From NCBI GenBank assembly GCA_934675095.1, contig CAKUPC010000004.1:3124-67123 (forward strand): 64,000 bases of DNA, given 5' to 3'. This DNA comes from an uncultured Bacteroidales bacterium (GTDB taxonomy: Bacteria; Bacteroidota; Bacteroidia; Bacteroidales; UBA932). This document shows, in pieces, positions 27,805-34,357 of this stretch. The position numbers were made by a program, and so were the translations under genes. Under the pieces are notes generated by a model that was not told the origin of the DNA, searched no databases, and saw only the letters and a list, made by a program, of their open reading frames with translations. Numbering within the stretch: the stretch's first letter is position 1; each line of letters begins with the position of its first letter.

Positions 27805-29270
27805 CATATTTACGAAAGTTCTTTGCGGCAGCTTCCATTCTTGCCTGCGCCGCCGGAGGCCTTGACTCGTCGGCACAGGAGAGTATGCCGTCGGCTGTAG
27901 ATAACTCAACGTTGAAATATTTTCCTCCGCTGATTGACCAGATCGGGGGCTCTTGCGCACAGGCATCCTACATCGGATATATGTTCACCTACGAGATGAA
28001 CCGTCTGCTCGAGCGGGACGCTTCGGCGAGCAAGGACAATCAGTTCAGCTACCTCTACACGTGGAACTTCATAAACGGAGGCGAGGACGAGGGCTCGCTC
28101 GGAGTGGAGGGTCTCCAGATTGCCTTCGAGGGAGGAATCGCCACGGAGGCGGACTTTCCGTCGCAATATACGAGTTCGCAGTTCAAGTGGACCAGCGGAT
28201 ATGAGAACTATCTCAAGGCGATTCACCACAGGGTCACGAAGATACGCTTCTTCAATGTGCTGAGCCGCGAGGGAGTGGATGAGGTCCGCCGCTATCTGTG
28301 GAACCGGGGAGAGACGGGCAAGACGGGAGGGATAGTCACTTTCTCGTCACGTTCGAGCGGCTGGACAATCGAGACGAATTACTCTGGGCCTTCCGAGACC
28401 GGCTACAAGGCGCTGCTCACCAAGCTCGCCCCTGACGGTGCGCACGCGATGACCATAGTCGGCTACGATGACCTCGTGGAGTTCAACGCGCCGGACGGAA
28501 CACTCAGCAAGGGAGCATTCATAGTCTGCAACACCTGGGGCACATACTACTACAAGCATGACCGCGGGCGCTTCTACCTCCCCTATTGGTTTTGGGAACA
28601 GGCGAACCGCGACCTCGGAGCGCTCGGCGCGGACATGGTGGGGACGGACGTGGAGTACCGCGAGCCTCAAGTCGTGTTCCGGGTGAAGCTGGACTACAGC
28701 TCAAGGGACGACCTCGCGTTCAGGATAGGCATCTCCAACAAGGCATCCGACAGCGTTCCTGTCAATGACTACGCCGTGCCGATTGCGAACTATCAGGGCG
28801 GTGACTACCCGATGCAGGGCAACGGCGCGAGTTCCGAGATTGAGTTCGCCTTCGACTTCAGTTCATACGCCGGGAACATCGACGACTCGGCTGAGCCGAA
28901 GTTCTTTCTGACGGTCTGCCGCAACAAAAGGGGAAAGGTCTATGGCAGCGGCAAGATGCTTGCCTTTTCAGTCTATGACTACCGCAAGAACCGCGAGCAC
29001 CCGACGGTTTACACCTGCGAGGGCATTGCCGGAAAGGAGATCCAGAGCGGAAACAATGTGTTCAGCATCGAGACCGTGGCGGCTAAGAAGACTTCATTCT
29101 CACCGGTACAGTGGCTCGGAACGGCCGGGCAGCCGGCTGCGGCTCCTCTTGTGCTGAAGACAGCCGACGGGAAATACGCCAAGCTCCGGTTCTCCGACTA
29201 TGACAGGGAGAACGGAACGATAAGACTGAAGTATGTCTATGCTCCCGACGGTAGCTTAAGATTTGAGTGA
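27795..29270 (+). CDS. Papain-like (C1-type) secreted cysteine protease
   Basis: Secreted protease of 491 aa with a signal peptide (to about residue 27, DSSAQE). The papain triad is clear: oxyanion Gln49 and Cys54 in DQIGGSCAQAS, His217 in DGAHAMTIVGYDD, and Asn246 in VCNTWGTYYY. There is no propeptide to speak of between the signal and the catalytic domain. After about residue 280 comes a beta-rich C-terminal domain of unknown role (about 280-490). It overlaps the second gingipain-like gene by 10 bp and is followed after 1 bp by the HmuY-like gene, a translationally coupled arrangement. It likely cooperates with the other proteases in digesting a host protein. Confidence 0.85.
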   Translation: MGVAYLRKFFAAASILACAAGGLDSSAQESMPSAVDNSTLKYFPPLIDQIGGSCAQASYIGYMFTYEMNRLLERDASASKDNQFSYLYTWNFINGGEDEGSLGVEGLQIAFEGGIATEADFPSQYTSSQFKWTSGYENYLKAIHHRVTKIRFFNVLSREGVDEVRRYLWNRGETGKTGGIVTFSSRSSGWTIETNYSGPSETGYKALLTKLAPDGAHAMTIVGYDDLVEFNAPDGTLSKGAFIVCNTWGTYYYKHDRGRFYLPYWFWEQANRDLGALGADMVGTDVEYREPQVVFRVKLDYSSRDDLAFRIGISNKASDSVPVNDYAVPIANYQGGDYPMQGNGASSEIEFAFDFSSYAGNIDDSAEPKFFLTVCRNKRGKVYGSGKMLAFSVYDYRKNREHPTVYTCEGIAGKEIQSGNNVFSIETVAAKKTSFSPVQWLGTAGQPAAAPLVLKTADGKYAKLRFSDYDRENGTIRLKYVYAPDGSLRFE

Positions 29271-29271
29271 T

Positions 29272-29652
29272 ATGAAAACATATAAAATAATTTTGTCTTT
29301 TTTTATTGTCTGCGGGCTGTGCTGTGGCTGCAACCGCGGCGGCGGGCATGAGCCTGCGGTTGCGGCGGAAGTCACCATACATGGCCTTGAAGAGGGGCGG
29401 TGGGTCTATTTCTCTGTGAAGGACGGGGCGACCGTCGGCTCAAGTACATTCTTTTCTGAAGAAGAGGACGCGGAATGGGCGGAACGCACCGACTGGGACT
29501 TCGCCATCTGCGGGGACTACCTCAAGACCAACGGCGGAACGTCGGGGAATGGCTCCGGCGGCATACTGAGGGACAGCGGACACAATTTCCAGACCCTGAA
29601 GGAAGCTCCGACAGAGGGCTATCTCACGGACATTATGGGGGTTGTCAAGTAA
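29272..29652 (+). CDS. Small HmuY-like lipoprotein
   Basis: Lipoprotein of 126 aa. ATG 29272 gives MKTYKIILSFFIVCGLCCGC with a lipobox; a TTG at 29263 is upstream but less likely. The mature part carries the HmuY-type pattern: WVYFSVKDGATVG, TDWDFAICGDYLKTNGGTSG and GSGGI. HmuY of Porphyromonas binds heme and passes it to the TonB receptor HmuR. This protein is shorter than HmuY (about 216 aa), and I cannot point to the two axial His ligands, so heme binding is unproven. It is the last gene of the operon and the main reason to suspect a heme or metal role. Confidence 0.7.
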   Translation: MKTYKIILSFFIVCGLCCGCNRGGGHEPAVAAEVTIHGLEEGRWVYFSVKDGATVGSSTFFSEEEDAEWAERTDWDFAICGDYLKTNGGTSGNGSGGILRDSGHNFQTLKEAPTEGYLTDIMGVVK

Positions 29653-29715
29653 GCGCAATGCACGGCATTGCCGACGGTCGTGGCTGTGAGAAAACATGCG
29701 GCGAGGCGAAAAATT

Positions 29716-29747
29716 CTTGCGGCATAGGGATATTTCCGTTACTTTTG
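29716..29747 (+). promoter_or_regulatory. Promoter of the Fur-family regulator gene
   Basis: CTTG at 29716-29719, 20-bp spacer, TACTTTTG at 29740-29747. The predicted start near 29751 gives a short leader to ATG 29768. Confidence 0.65.
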
Positions 29748-29767
29748 TGACAAATTAACACCAAGAC

Positions 29768-30184
29768 ATGACATCTCAGGAAGCGGAACTTCGTCTGGAA
29801 AGACGGGAGGTAAAACCCACGGCAAACAGGATTCTCGTGCTAAGGGCGCTTGTCGAGGCCGGAAGGCCGGTGAGCCTGTCCGACCTTGAGGCACAGATTG
29901 CCTCCATGGACAAGTCGAGCGTGTTCAGGACGCTGACGCTGTTTTTAGAGAAAGACATCGTGCATTCGTTCGAGGACGGGCGCGGGGTGGTGAACTATGA
30001 GCTGTGCCCGGAGGAGGGGCACTGCGACCATCACGACGCGCACATCCACTTCTACTGCGAGCGCTGCCACAGATCCTACTGCATGGAGCACATCGACCTT
30101 GACTGGGTGAGGGTGCCGGAGGGGTTTGAGCCTCTCGCCTACTCGTTCGTCATCAAGGGAATCTGTCCGGAATGCCGGAAATGA
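29768..30184 (+). CDS. Fur-family metal-responsive transcriptional regulator
   Basis: DNA-binding repressor of the Fur/Zur/PerR family, 138 aa. The N-terminal winged helix includes DKSSVFRTLTLFLEK (about 48-62). The metal sites include HHDAHIHF (88-95) and two structural zinc pairs, CERC (97-100) and CPEC (133-136). Sequence alone does not separate Fur from Zur or PerR. It sits between the HmuY-like operon and a P1B-type metal ATPase, each with its own promoter. It probably controls the ATPase gene and could also control the upstream operon. No obvious Fur box was found by eye. Confidence 0.9.
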   Translation: MTSQEAELRLERREVKPTANRILVLRALVEAGRPVSLSDLEAQIASMDKSSVFRTLTLFLEKDIVHSFEDGRGVVNYELCPEEGHCDHHDAHIHFYCERCHRSYCMEHIDLDWVRVPEGFEPLAYSFVIKGICPECRK

Positions 30185-30272
30185 GCGGCGGCCGGATGCC
30201 GGAACCAAAGGACACGGGGCGACAGGTTCGCGCCGGCGCGGCAACTGCAACCCGGTTGCGCCCTAAAGTCCA

Positions 30273-30280
30273 TACCTTTG
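30273..30280 (+). promoter_or_regulatory. -7 box for the metal ATPase gene
   Basis: TACCTTTG matches TAnnTTTG, 58 bp before the ATPase ATG. No consensus -33 element is seen at the right distance, which fits a regulated promoter. Confidence 0.45.
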
Positions 30281-30337
30281 CAGCCGTTGAATGGTCGAAG
30301 AGACCTTCAGCGGCTTTCTTCGTGAAAGACCGCACGG

Positions 30338-32239
30338 ATGGAAAACAAGTTGGTGAGATTTGATATGGACAAGAAAAAACTTTGGAGAATCATCGCGGCG
30401 GCCGTGCTGCTTGCCGGGGCGTTCGCGGTGGAAAAGACGATGAGCCTGCCGGTGTGGCAGCTGCTGCTCATCTATCTGATACCCTACCTCTTAATCGGAT
30501 ATGACGTGATTGCCGAGGCCGTGGAGGGGCTGTTTCACGGCGAACTCTTCAACGAGGACTTCCTCATGTGCATCGCCACCGTCGGAGCCCTCTGCATCGG
30601 ATTCCTTCCGGGAGCGGAGACACAGTTCCCGGAGGCAGTGTTCGTTATGCTGTTCTTTCAGGTAGGCGAGCTCTTCGAGGACTACGCCGAGGGGCGCAGC
30701 AGGGAATCAATCTCACACCTCATGGACATACGCCCCGACACGGCCAATGTGCTTCGCGGAGGTGAGGTTTCGACGGTGGCGCCCGACACGGTGGCCGTCG
30801 GCGAGACCATAGTGGTGAAGCCGGGAGAGAAGATTCCTCTTGACGGAACCGTGCTGGAGGGCAGTTCAAGCCTCAACACGGTGGCGCTCACGGGAGAGAG
30901 CCTTCCGCGCGACGTGGCTCCGGGAGATGACGTGGTTTCGGGATGCGTCAACATCTCAGGGCTGCTGAATATCAAAGTTAACAAGACTTTCGGCGAATCC
31001 ACGGCGTCGAAGATCATCAATCTCGTTGAGAACGCCGGCGAGAACAAGTCGAAGAGCGAGACCTTCATAGCGAAGTTCGCCAAGGTATATACCCCGATTG
31101 TGGTGACGCTCGCGTTTGTCCTCGCCTTCCTGCCGCCGCTCTTTTCGGGCGATTTTTCCGGAAACTTCCCCGTATGGCTCCAGCGCGCGCTGACCTTCCT
31201 TGTTGTCTCATGCCCGTGCGCCCTCGTGATTTCCGTTCCGCTGACATTCTTCGGAGGCATCGGCGGCGCGTCGAAGAACGGCATTCTCGTCAAGGGAGCG
31301 AACTACATGGACACCCTCTCGAAGCTCGGCACGGTCGTCTTCGACAAGACCGGAACTCTCACCAAAGGTCAGTTCGAGGTGAACGCAGTGCATCCCGACG
31401 ACTTCAGCGAGACACAGCTCCTGCACCTTGCCGCGCACGTCGAGCGCTATTCGACCCATCCGATTGCCATTTCGCTCAAGAACGCCTATCCGAACGAGCA
31501 TGACGGCTGCACGGTGGAGGACGTGGAGGAGATTTCAGGACACGGAATCCGTGCGAAGGTGAACGGAGACACGGTCTGCGTCGGCAACACGAAGATGATG
31601 GATTCCATAGGCGCGAAGTGGCATCCGTGCCACAAGGTAGGAACGATAATCCATGTCGCCGTGAACGGGGTCTATGCCGGGCACATCGTGATTTCGGACA
31701 TGGTGAAGGACGACTCCGCCGCCGCGATTGCAAACCTGAAGGCGCTCGGAGTGAAGAAGACGGCGATGCTCACGGGCGACCGCGAGGAGGTAGGCAAGGA
31801 CGTTGCGACACAACTCGGACTGGACGAATACCACGCGGAACTTCTGCCGGCGGACAAGGTGAACGCAGTAGAGAAGCTGATTGAGGAAAAGCCAGCCGGC
31901 ACGACTCTGGCCTTTGTCGGCGACGGAATCAACGACGCCCCGGTGCTTGCCCGCGCGGATGTCGGCATAGCGATGGGAGGTCTCGGCTCCGATGCCGCCA
32001 TCGAGGCCGCCGACGTGGTCCTGATGGACGACAAGCCGTCGAAGGTAGCCACTGCCGTCCGCATAGCCCGCCACACCCTGAAAATCGCCGACGAGAATGT
32101 CTGGTTCGCGATTTCAGTCAAGGTAGCGGTCCTGCTCCTCGCCGGTTTCGGTCTAGCCACGATGTGGATGGCAGTCTTCGCCGACGTCGGAGTCACCGTC
32201 CTCGCCGTCCTCAACGCCATGCGGACGCTGCGAAGTTAA
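30338..32239 (+). CDS. P1B-type heavy-metal-exporting ATPase (Zn/Cd/Pb class)
   Basis: Inner-membrane cation pump, 633 aa. It carries the transport-site CPC motif (residues 292-294, SCPCALVIS), the phosphorylation motif DKTGT at 336-340, the TGES actuator loop (LTGESLPRD), the HP motif (STHPIAISL) and GDGINDAPVLARADVGIAMG. These are typical of ZntA/CadA-like pumps. It has no N-terminal heavy-metal-binding domain, so it is shorter than E. coli ZntA. An in-frame ATG at 30365 is an alternative start. It follows the Fur-family gene and is probably under its control. Its last 79 bp are repeated in decayed form at 33810-33879, on the far side of the AlbA_2 gene. Confidence 0.93.
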   Translation: MENKLVRFDMDKKKLWRIIAAAVLLAGAFAVEKTMSLPVWQLLLIYLIPYLLIGYDVIAEAVEGLFHGELFNEDFLMCIATVGALCIGFLPGAETQFPEAVFVMLFFQVGELFEDYAEGRSRESISHLMDIRPDTANVLRGGEVSTVAPDTVAVGETIVVKPGEKIPLDGTVLEGSSSLNTVALTGESLPRDVAPGDDVVSGCVNISGLLNIKVNKTFGESTASKIINLVENAGENKSKSETFIAKFAKVYTPIVVTLAFVLAFLPPLFSGDFSGNFPVWLQRALTFLVVSCPCALVISVPLTFFGGIGGASKNGILVKGANYMDTLSKLGTVVFDKTGTLTKGQFEVNAVHPDDFSETQLLHLAAHVERYSTHPIAISLKNAYPNEHDGCTVEDVEEISGHGIRAKVNGDTVCVGNTKMMDSIGAKWHPCHKVGTIIHVAVNGVYAGHIVISDMVKDDSAAAIANLKALGVKKTAMLTGDREEVGKDVATQLGLDEYHAELLPADKVNAVEKLIEEKPAGTTLAFVGDGINDAPVLARADVGIAMGGLGSDAAIEAADVVLMDDKPSKVATAVRIARHTLKIADENVWFAISVKVAVLLLAGFGLATMWMAVFADVGVTVLAVLNAMRTLRS

Positions 32240-32241
32240 TG

Positions 32242-33687
32242 TTACCTAACCTTCCACATGCCGCCGAAATTGGCACCGACTCTTTCAATGATTCCCTTTT
32301 CTTTCAAGGCGGTCATATGTTTGTGGATGTTCTTTCTTGACAGCGACAGTGCTCCCGCGATTTTGGATATTGAGGTTGACGGATTGGCGGAAACGATGGA
32401 GAGTATCTGCCTTTCCGTTTCAGTAAGGTCGTTCACCCCTCGTTCACCCCTCTCGTTCACCCCTCGTTCACCCCTCTCGTTCACCCCTCCGGACGCAATG
32501 GCGACATAGTCGTTCCTATAGAAAGTCACCTTGAAAGATCCTCCGGACATCTCGAATTCCGGTTTCGGGACACCGGCGAGTGCGCATTCATCATTCATCA
32601 ATTCAATGCCGCGGCCCCAAGTCTCAAGGTATTTCCCGTAGTACATGATTTGGGCGATAAGCGGATTCTGGGCGTGTGAGATATGCGGCTTCATCATATC
32701 GTCCAGAGTGAAGCCGGCCGGCAGAGTCCCGAGATTTTCAATCTCAACACGGTCATCATATACTGCTATGCTCACGAAGCCTGAAGGTGAATCGTACAGT
32801 CTGTGAGCAAGAGCGTTCAGAAGACACTCTCTCAAGGCCTTGTATGGTATGGTCAGAGACTCTACCCGCTCCGGCTGACCGTCAACAAAAGTCCCCGATA
32901 TGTTCAGATGCTTAAAAAGGAATGCCATGCCGTCATCGTAGAGGCGGAATATATTTCCTATTGAACGCCTATTGTCCATGAACTCCCTCTTGTTCGTGCC
33001 TTTAAATCTGGCCAACCGGATATGAAGTTGAATGGGTGCGTAATCCTCCTTGGTAAACAAAGCTACCGCAGCATTCTTGATGTGTCCGTTCTCGCTCAAT
33101 TTCATCTTATCAAGGATTTCCGGAATGGACTTGATTCTCATACTTTCCGGAATCCTTCCGGCCTGAATGCCGGAGGCAACAAGCCGCCTTACGGATTCCT
33201 CATCAAGGCAGTCCACACTGGCTTTGGAGTCGATTTCCTCTTCCCATTTCATCTTGCGGGCATCCCTTTGCAGAAGAAGTTCCTGATACATCGACTGCGG
33301 CATCACTGAGGTGGTGCTCTCAATCCTGTAGTACGGCCTTCCATCATACACATACGGGCGGTTTCTGTTTGGCTCGGTCGGCACATCAATCACGATGACA
33401 TAGAAGTCAGGCTTCCCGTCCAGTTCAATGTAATTCACATCCAATGATACCGCCGGCTCTATTCTGGACAACTCGCGGGCAATCTCTCGGCGAGTGTTGT
33501 CTGTAACTTGCTGTCCTACTGCCTGTAAAGAACCCGGTGCTATGCCGAACAGGAGCTGTCCTCCGGAGGTGTTGAGAAATGCGCATACCGTGCGCATCGC
33601 TTCCTTCAGTTCACCCGTGGTCTTCTTCAGTTCAAGAGTTCTTGTTTCATCTTTGCGGATAAGCTCCTGTATTTCGGCAATAGTCAT
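32242..33687 (-). CDS. AlbA_2/Schlafen-type ATP-binding regulator with C-terminal wHTH
   Basis: Putative DNA-binding regulator of 481 aa: an N-terminal AlbA_2 domain (about 1-120; ETRTLELKKTTGELKEAMRTVCAFLNTSGGQLLFGI), a middle region ending in a GHKL-type ATPase-like part (about 290-400; LRECLLNALAHRLY) and a C-terminal winged helix (about 425-481; SISKIAGALSLSRKNIHKHM). The start at 33687 is chosen from the promoter at 33711-33740; the frame runs 8 codons further. The wHTH is joined by a minisatellite-encoded linker GVNERGER-GVNERGER-GVND. Its stop is 2 bp from the end of the convergent metal ATPase. It is flanked by two copies of the ATPase 3' end, which suggests insertion. Confidence 0.82.
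   Translation of the reverse strand: MTIAEIQELIRKDETRTLELKKTTGELKEAMRTVCAFLNTSGGQLLFGIAPGSLQAVGQQVTDNTRREIARELSRIEPAVSLDVNYIELDGKPDFYVIVIDVPTEPNRNRPYVYDGRPYYRIESTTSVMPQSMYQELLLQRDARKMKWEEEIDSKASVDCLDEESVRRLVASGIQAGRIPESMRIKSIPEILDKMKLSENGHIKNAAVALFTKEDYAPIQLHIRLARFKGTNKREFMDNRRSIGNIFRLYDDGMAFLFKHLNISGTFVDGQPERVESLTIPYKALRECLLNALAHRLYDSPSGFVSIAVYDDRVEIENLGTLPAGFTLDDMMKPHISHAQNPLIAQIMYYGKYLETWGRGIELMNDECALAGVPKPEFEMSGGSFKVTFYRNDYVAIASGGVNERGERGVNERGERGVNDLTETERQILSIVSANPSTSISKIAGALSLSRKNIHKHMTALKEKGIIERVGANFGGMWKVR
32430..32490 (-). repeat. 24-bp minisatellite encoding the linker of the AlbA_2 protein
   Basis: Two full and one partial copies of a 24-bp unit, itself made of near-identical 10/14-bp halves with CGTTCACCCCT cores. 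Each unit encodes GVNERGER. Unit number could change by slippage without breaking the frame. Confidence 0.85.
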
Positions 33688-33710
33688 AATCGTTATATTC
33701 TTTGTCCCCA

Positions 33711-33740
33711 CAAAGTTATAAAGATTTGTTCTTGGTGCAA
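33711..33740 (-). promoter_or_regulatory. Promoter of the AlbA_2 regulator gene
   Basis: On the minus strand, TTG at 33740-33738, 19-bp spacer, TAACTTTG at 33718-33711. The transcript starts near 33707, about 20 nt before the ATG at 33687. Confidence 0.7.
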
Positions 33741-33760
33741 CCCCATTATTTCCTACAATT

Positions 33761-33789
33761 GGGCTCAGATTTCCTTGAGGGAGATGGCG
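33761..33789 (+). repeat. Left copy of a 29-bp direct repeat flanking the VWA/tubulin island
   Basis: Shares 26 of 29 positions with 41447-41475, including an uninterrupted GATTTCCTTGAGGGAGATGG. In the same frame both encode SDFLEGDG, so each may be a remnant of the same gene. The copies are 7.7 kb apart. Confidence 0.75.
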
Positions 33790-33809
33790 AAGCCGCCGGA
33801 CGGAGCCAT

Positions 33810-33879
33810 GATGTGGATGGCAGTCTTCGCCAACGTCGGAGTCTCAGTCCTCAACGCCATGCGGACGCTGCGAAGTTAG
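33810..33879 (+). pseudogene. Decayed second copy of the metal-ATPase 3' end
   Basis: 70 bp nearly identical to the last 79 bp of the P1B ATPase (32161-32239), with one 9-bp deletion and a few substitutions. It still encodes MMWMAVFANVG to NAMRTLRS followed by a stop. It has no upstream ATPase sequence. Together with the intact end it brackets the AlbA_2 gene, as expected if an element inserted at the gene 3' end or after a duplication with deletion. Confidence 0.8.
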
Positions 33880-33903
33880 AGTGTCTATGCGTCCGTAAAA
33901 CTA

Positions 33904-33955
33904 AAACGCCTCCCAAGTATGCTGTCTCACGACGCGCCTGGGAGGCTTATTATTT
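33904..33955 (+). terminator. Probable hairpin terminator
   Basis: GCCTCCCA (33908-33915) pairs with TGGGAGGC (33939-33946), followed by TTATTATTT. The loop is long (23 nt). It lies after the decayed ATPase end and could insulate the island from upstream transcription. Confidence 0.5.
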
Positions 33956-34053
33956 CCAAGTATTATGTACTTTCTCATTTAGGACGGCAAAGATAAGAAT
34001 CCTTCCCTGAAAGATTACAAATATTTTTAGGTGGTTAATTCAAATTAAATTTG

Positions 34054-34061
34054 TAGATTTG
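34054..34061 (+). promoter_or_regulatory. -7 box of the structured RNA
   Basis: TAGATTTG matches TAnnTTTG. A transcript starting 4-5 bp later (about 34065) would begin exactly at the first hairpin of the RNA. No good -33 element is present in the AT-rich upstream sequence. Confidence 0.55.
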
Positions 34062-34064
34062 CAC

Positions 34065-34308
34065 GGTTGTCATTGGACAACACGAACATAATAGGAAGCG
34101 TTTAGTTTGTTCCTTAAGCGAATCTGGACAATTCGCGTGTCGTAAGACACCATAGTACAATAGGGATAATGATGAACGCTTGCACCGGCTATTTTGATTG
34201 GGGTTCAGCCCACTCGATAGCGGGAGTGTGAGCTGAATCTTATTCATTGTACGGCAGTCCAGAGCCCGCTTAGAGTGAGATGCTAAGAGGCCCACACTTC
34301 TTTTTATT
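34065..34308 (+). ncRNA. Candidate structured non-coding RNA upstream of the VWA gene
   Basis: About 244 nt without a plausible ORF but with six consecutive hairpins. They are: GTTGTC/GACAAC (34066-34081); AGGAA/TTCCT (34093-34114); GCGAAT/ATTCGC (34118-34136); GTGTC/GACAC (34137-34150); a long nested arm GTACAAT/ATTGTAC, GATAA/TTATT, GGTTCAGC/GCTGAATC, CACTC/GAGTG (34155-34252); and GCC-CTTAG/CTAAG-GGC (34264-34291), followed by TTCTTTTTATT. It begins at a predicted promoter start and ends in a T-rich tract, 50 bp before the VWA gene. I do not recognise tmRNA, RNase P, SRP or a riboswitch core. 6S RNA cannot be ruled out. It could be an independent RNA or a long 5' leader. Confidence 0.6.
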
Positions 34309-34357
34309 AGGCATCCGCATGGGCACGGCGGAATAAGGACGACCAATATCAGTCGCA

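Noticed and set aside
23444..29270. Type IX secretion substrates
   Set aside because: None of the three proteases ends in a recognisable T9SS C-terminal sorting domain.
33702..34010. 102-aa plus-strand ORF after the AlbA_2 promoter
   Set aside because: Chance frame running through the direct repeat and, out of frame, the decayed ATPase end; no start signal.
34065..34308. tmRNA, RNase P RNA, SRP RNA or a metabolite riboswitch
   Set aside because: None of their conserved core sequences are visible; 6S RNA remains possible because it has little primary-sequence signature.
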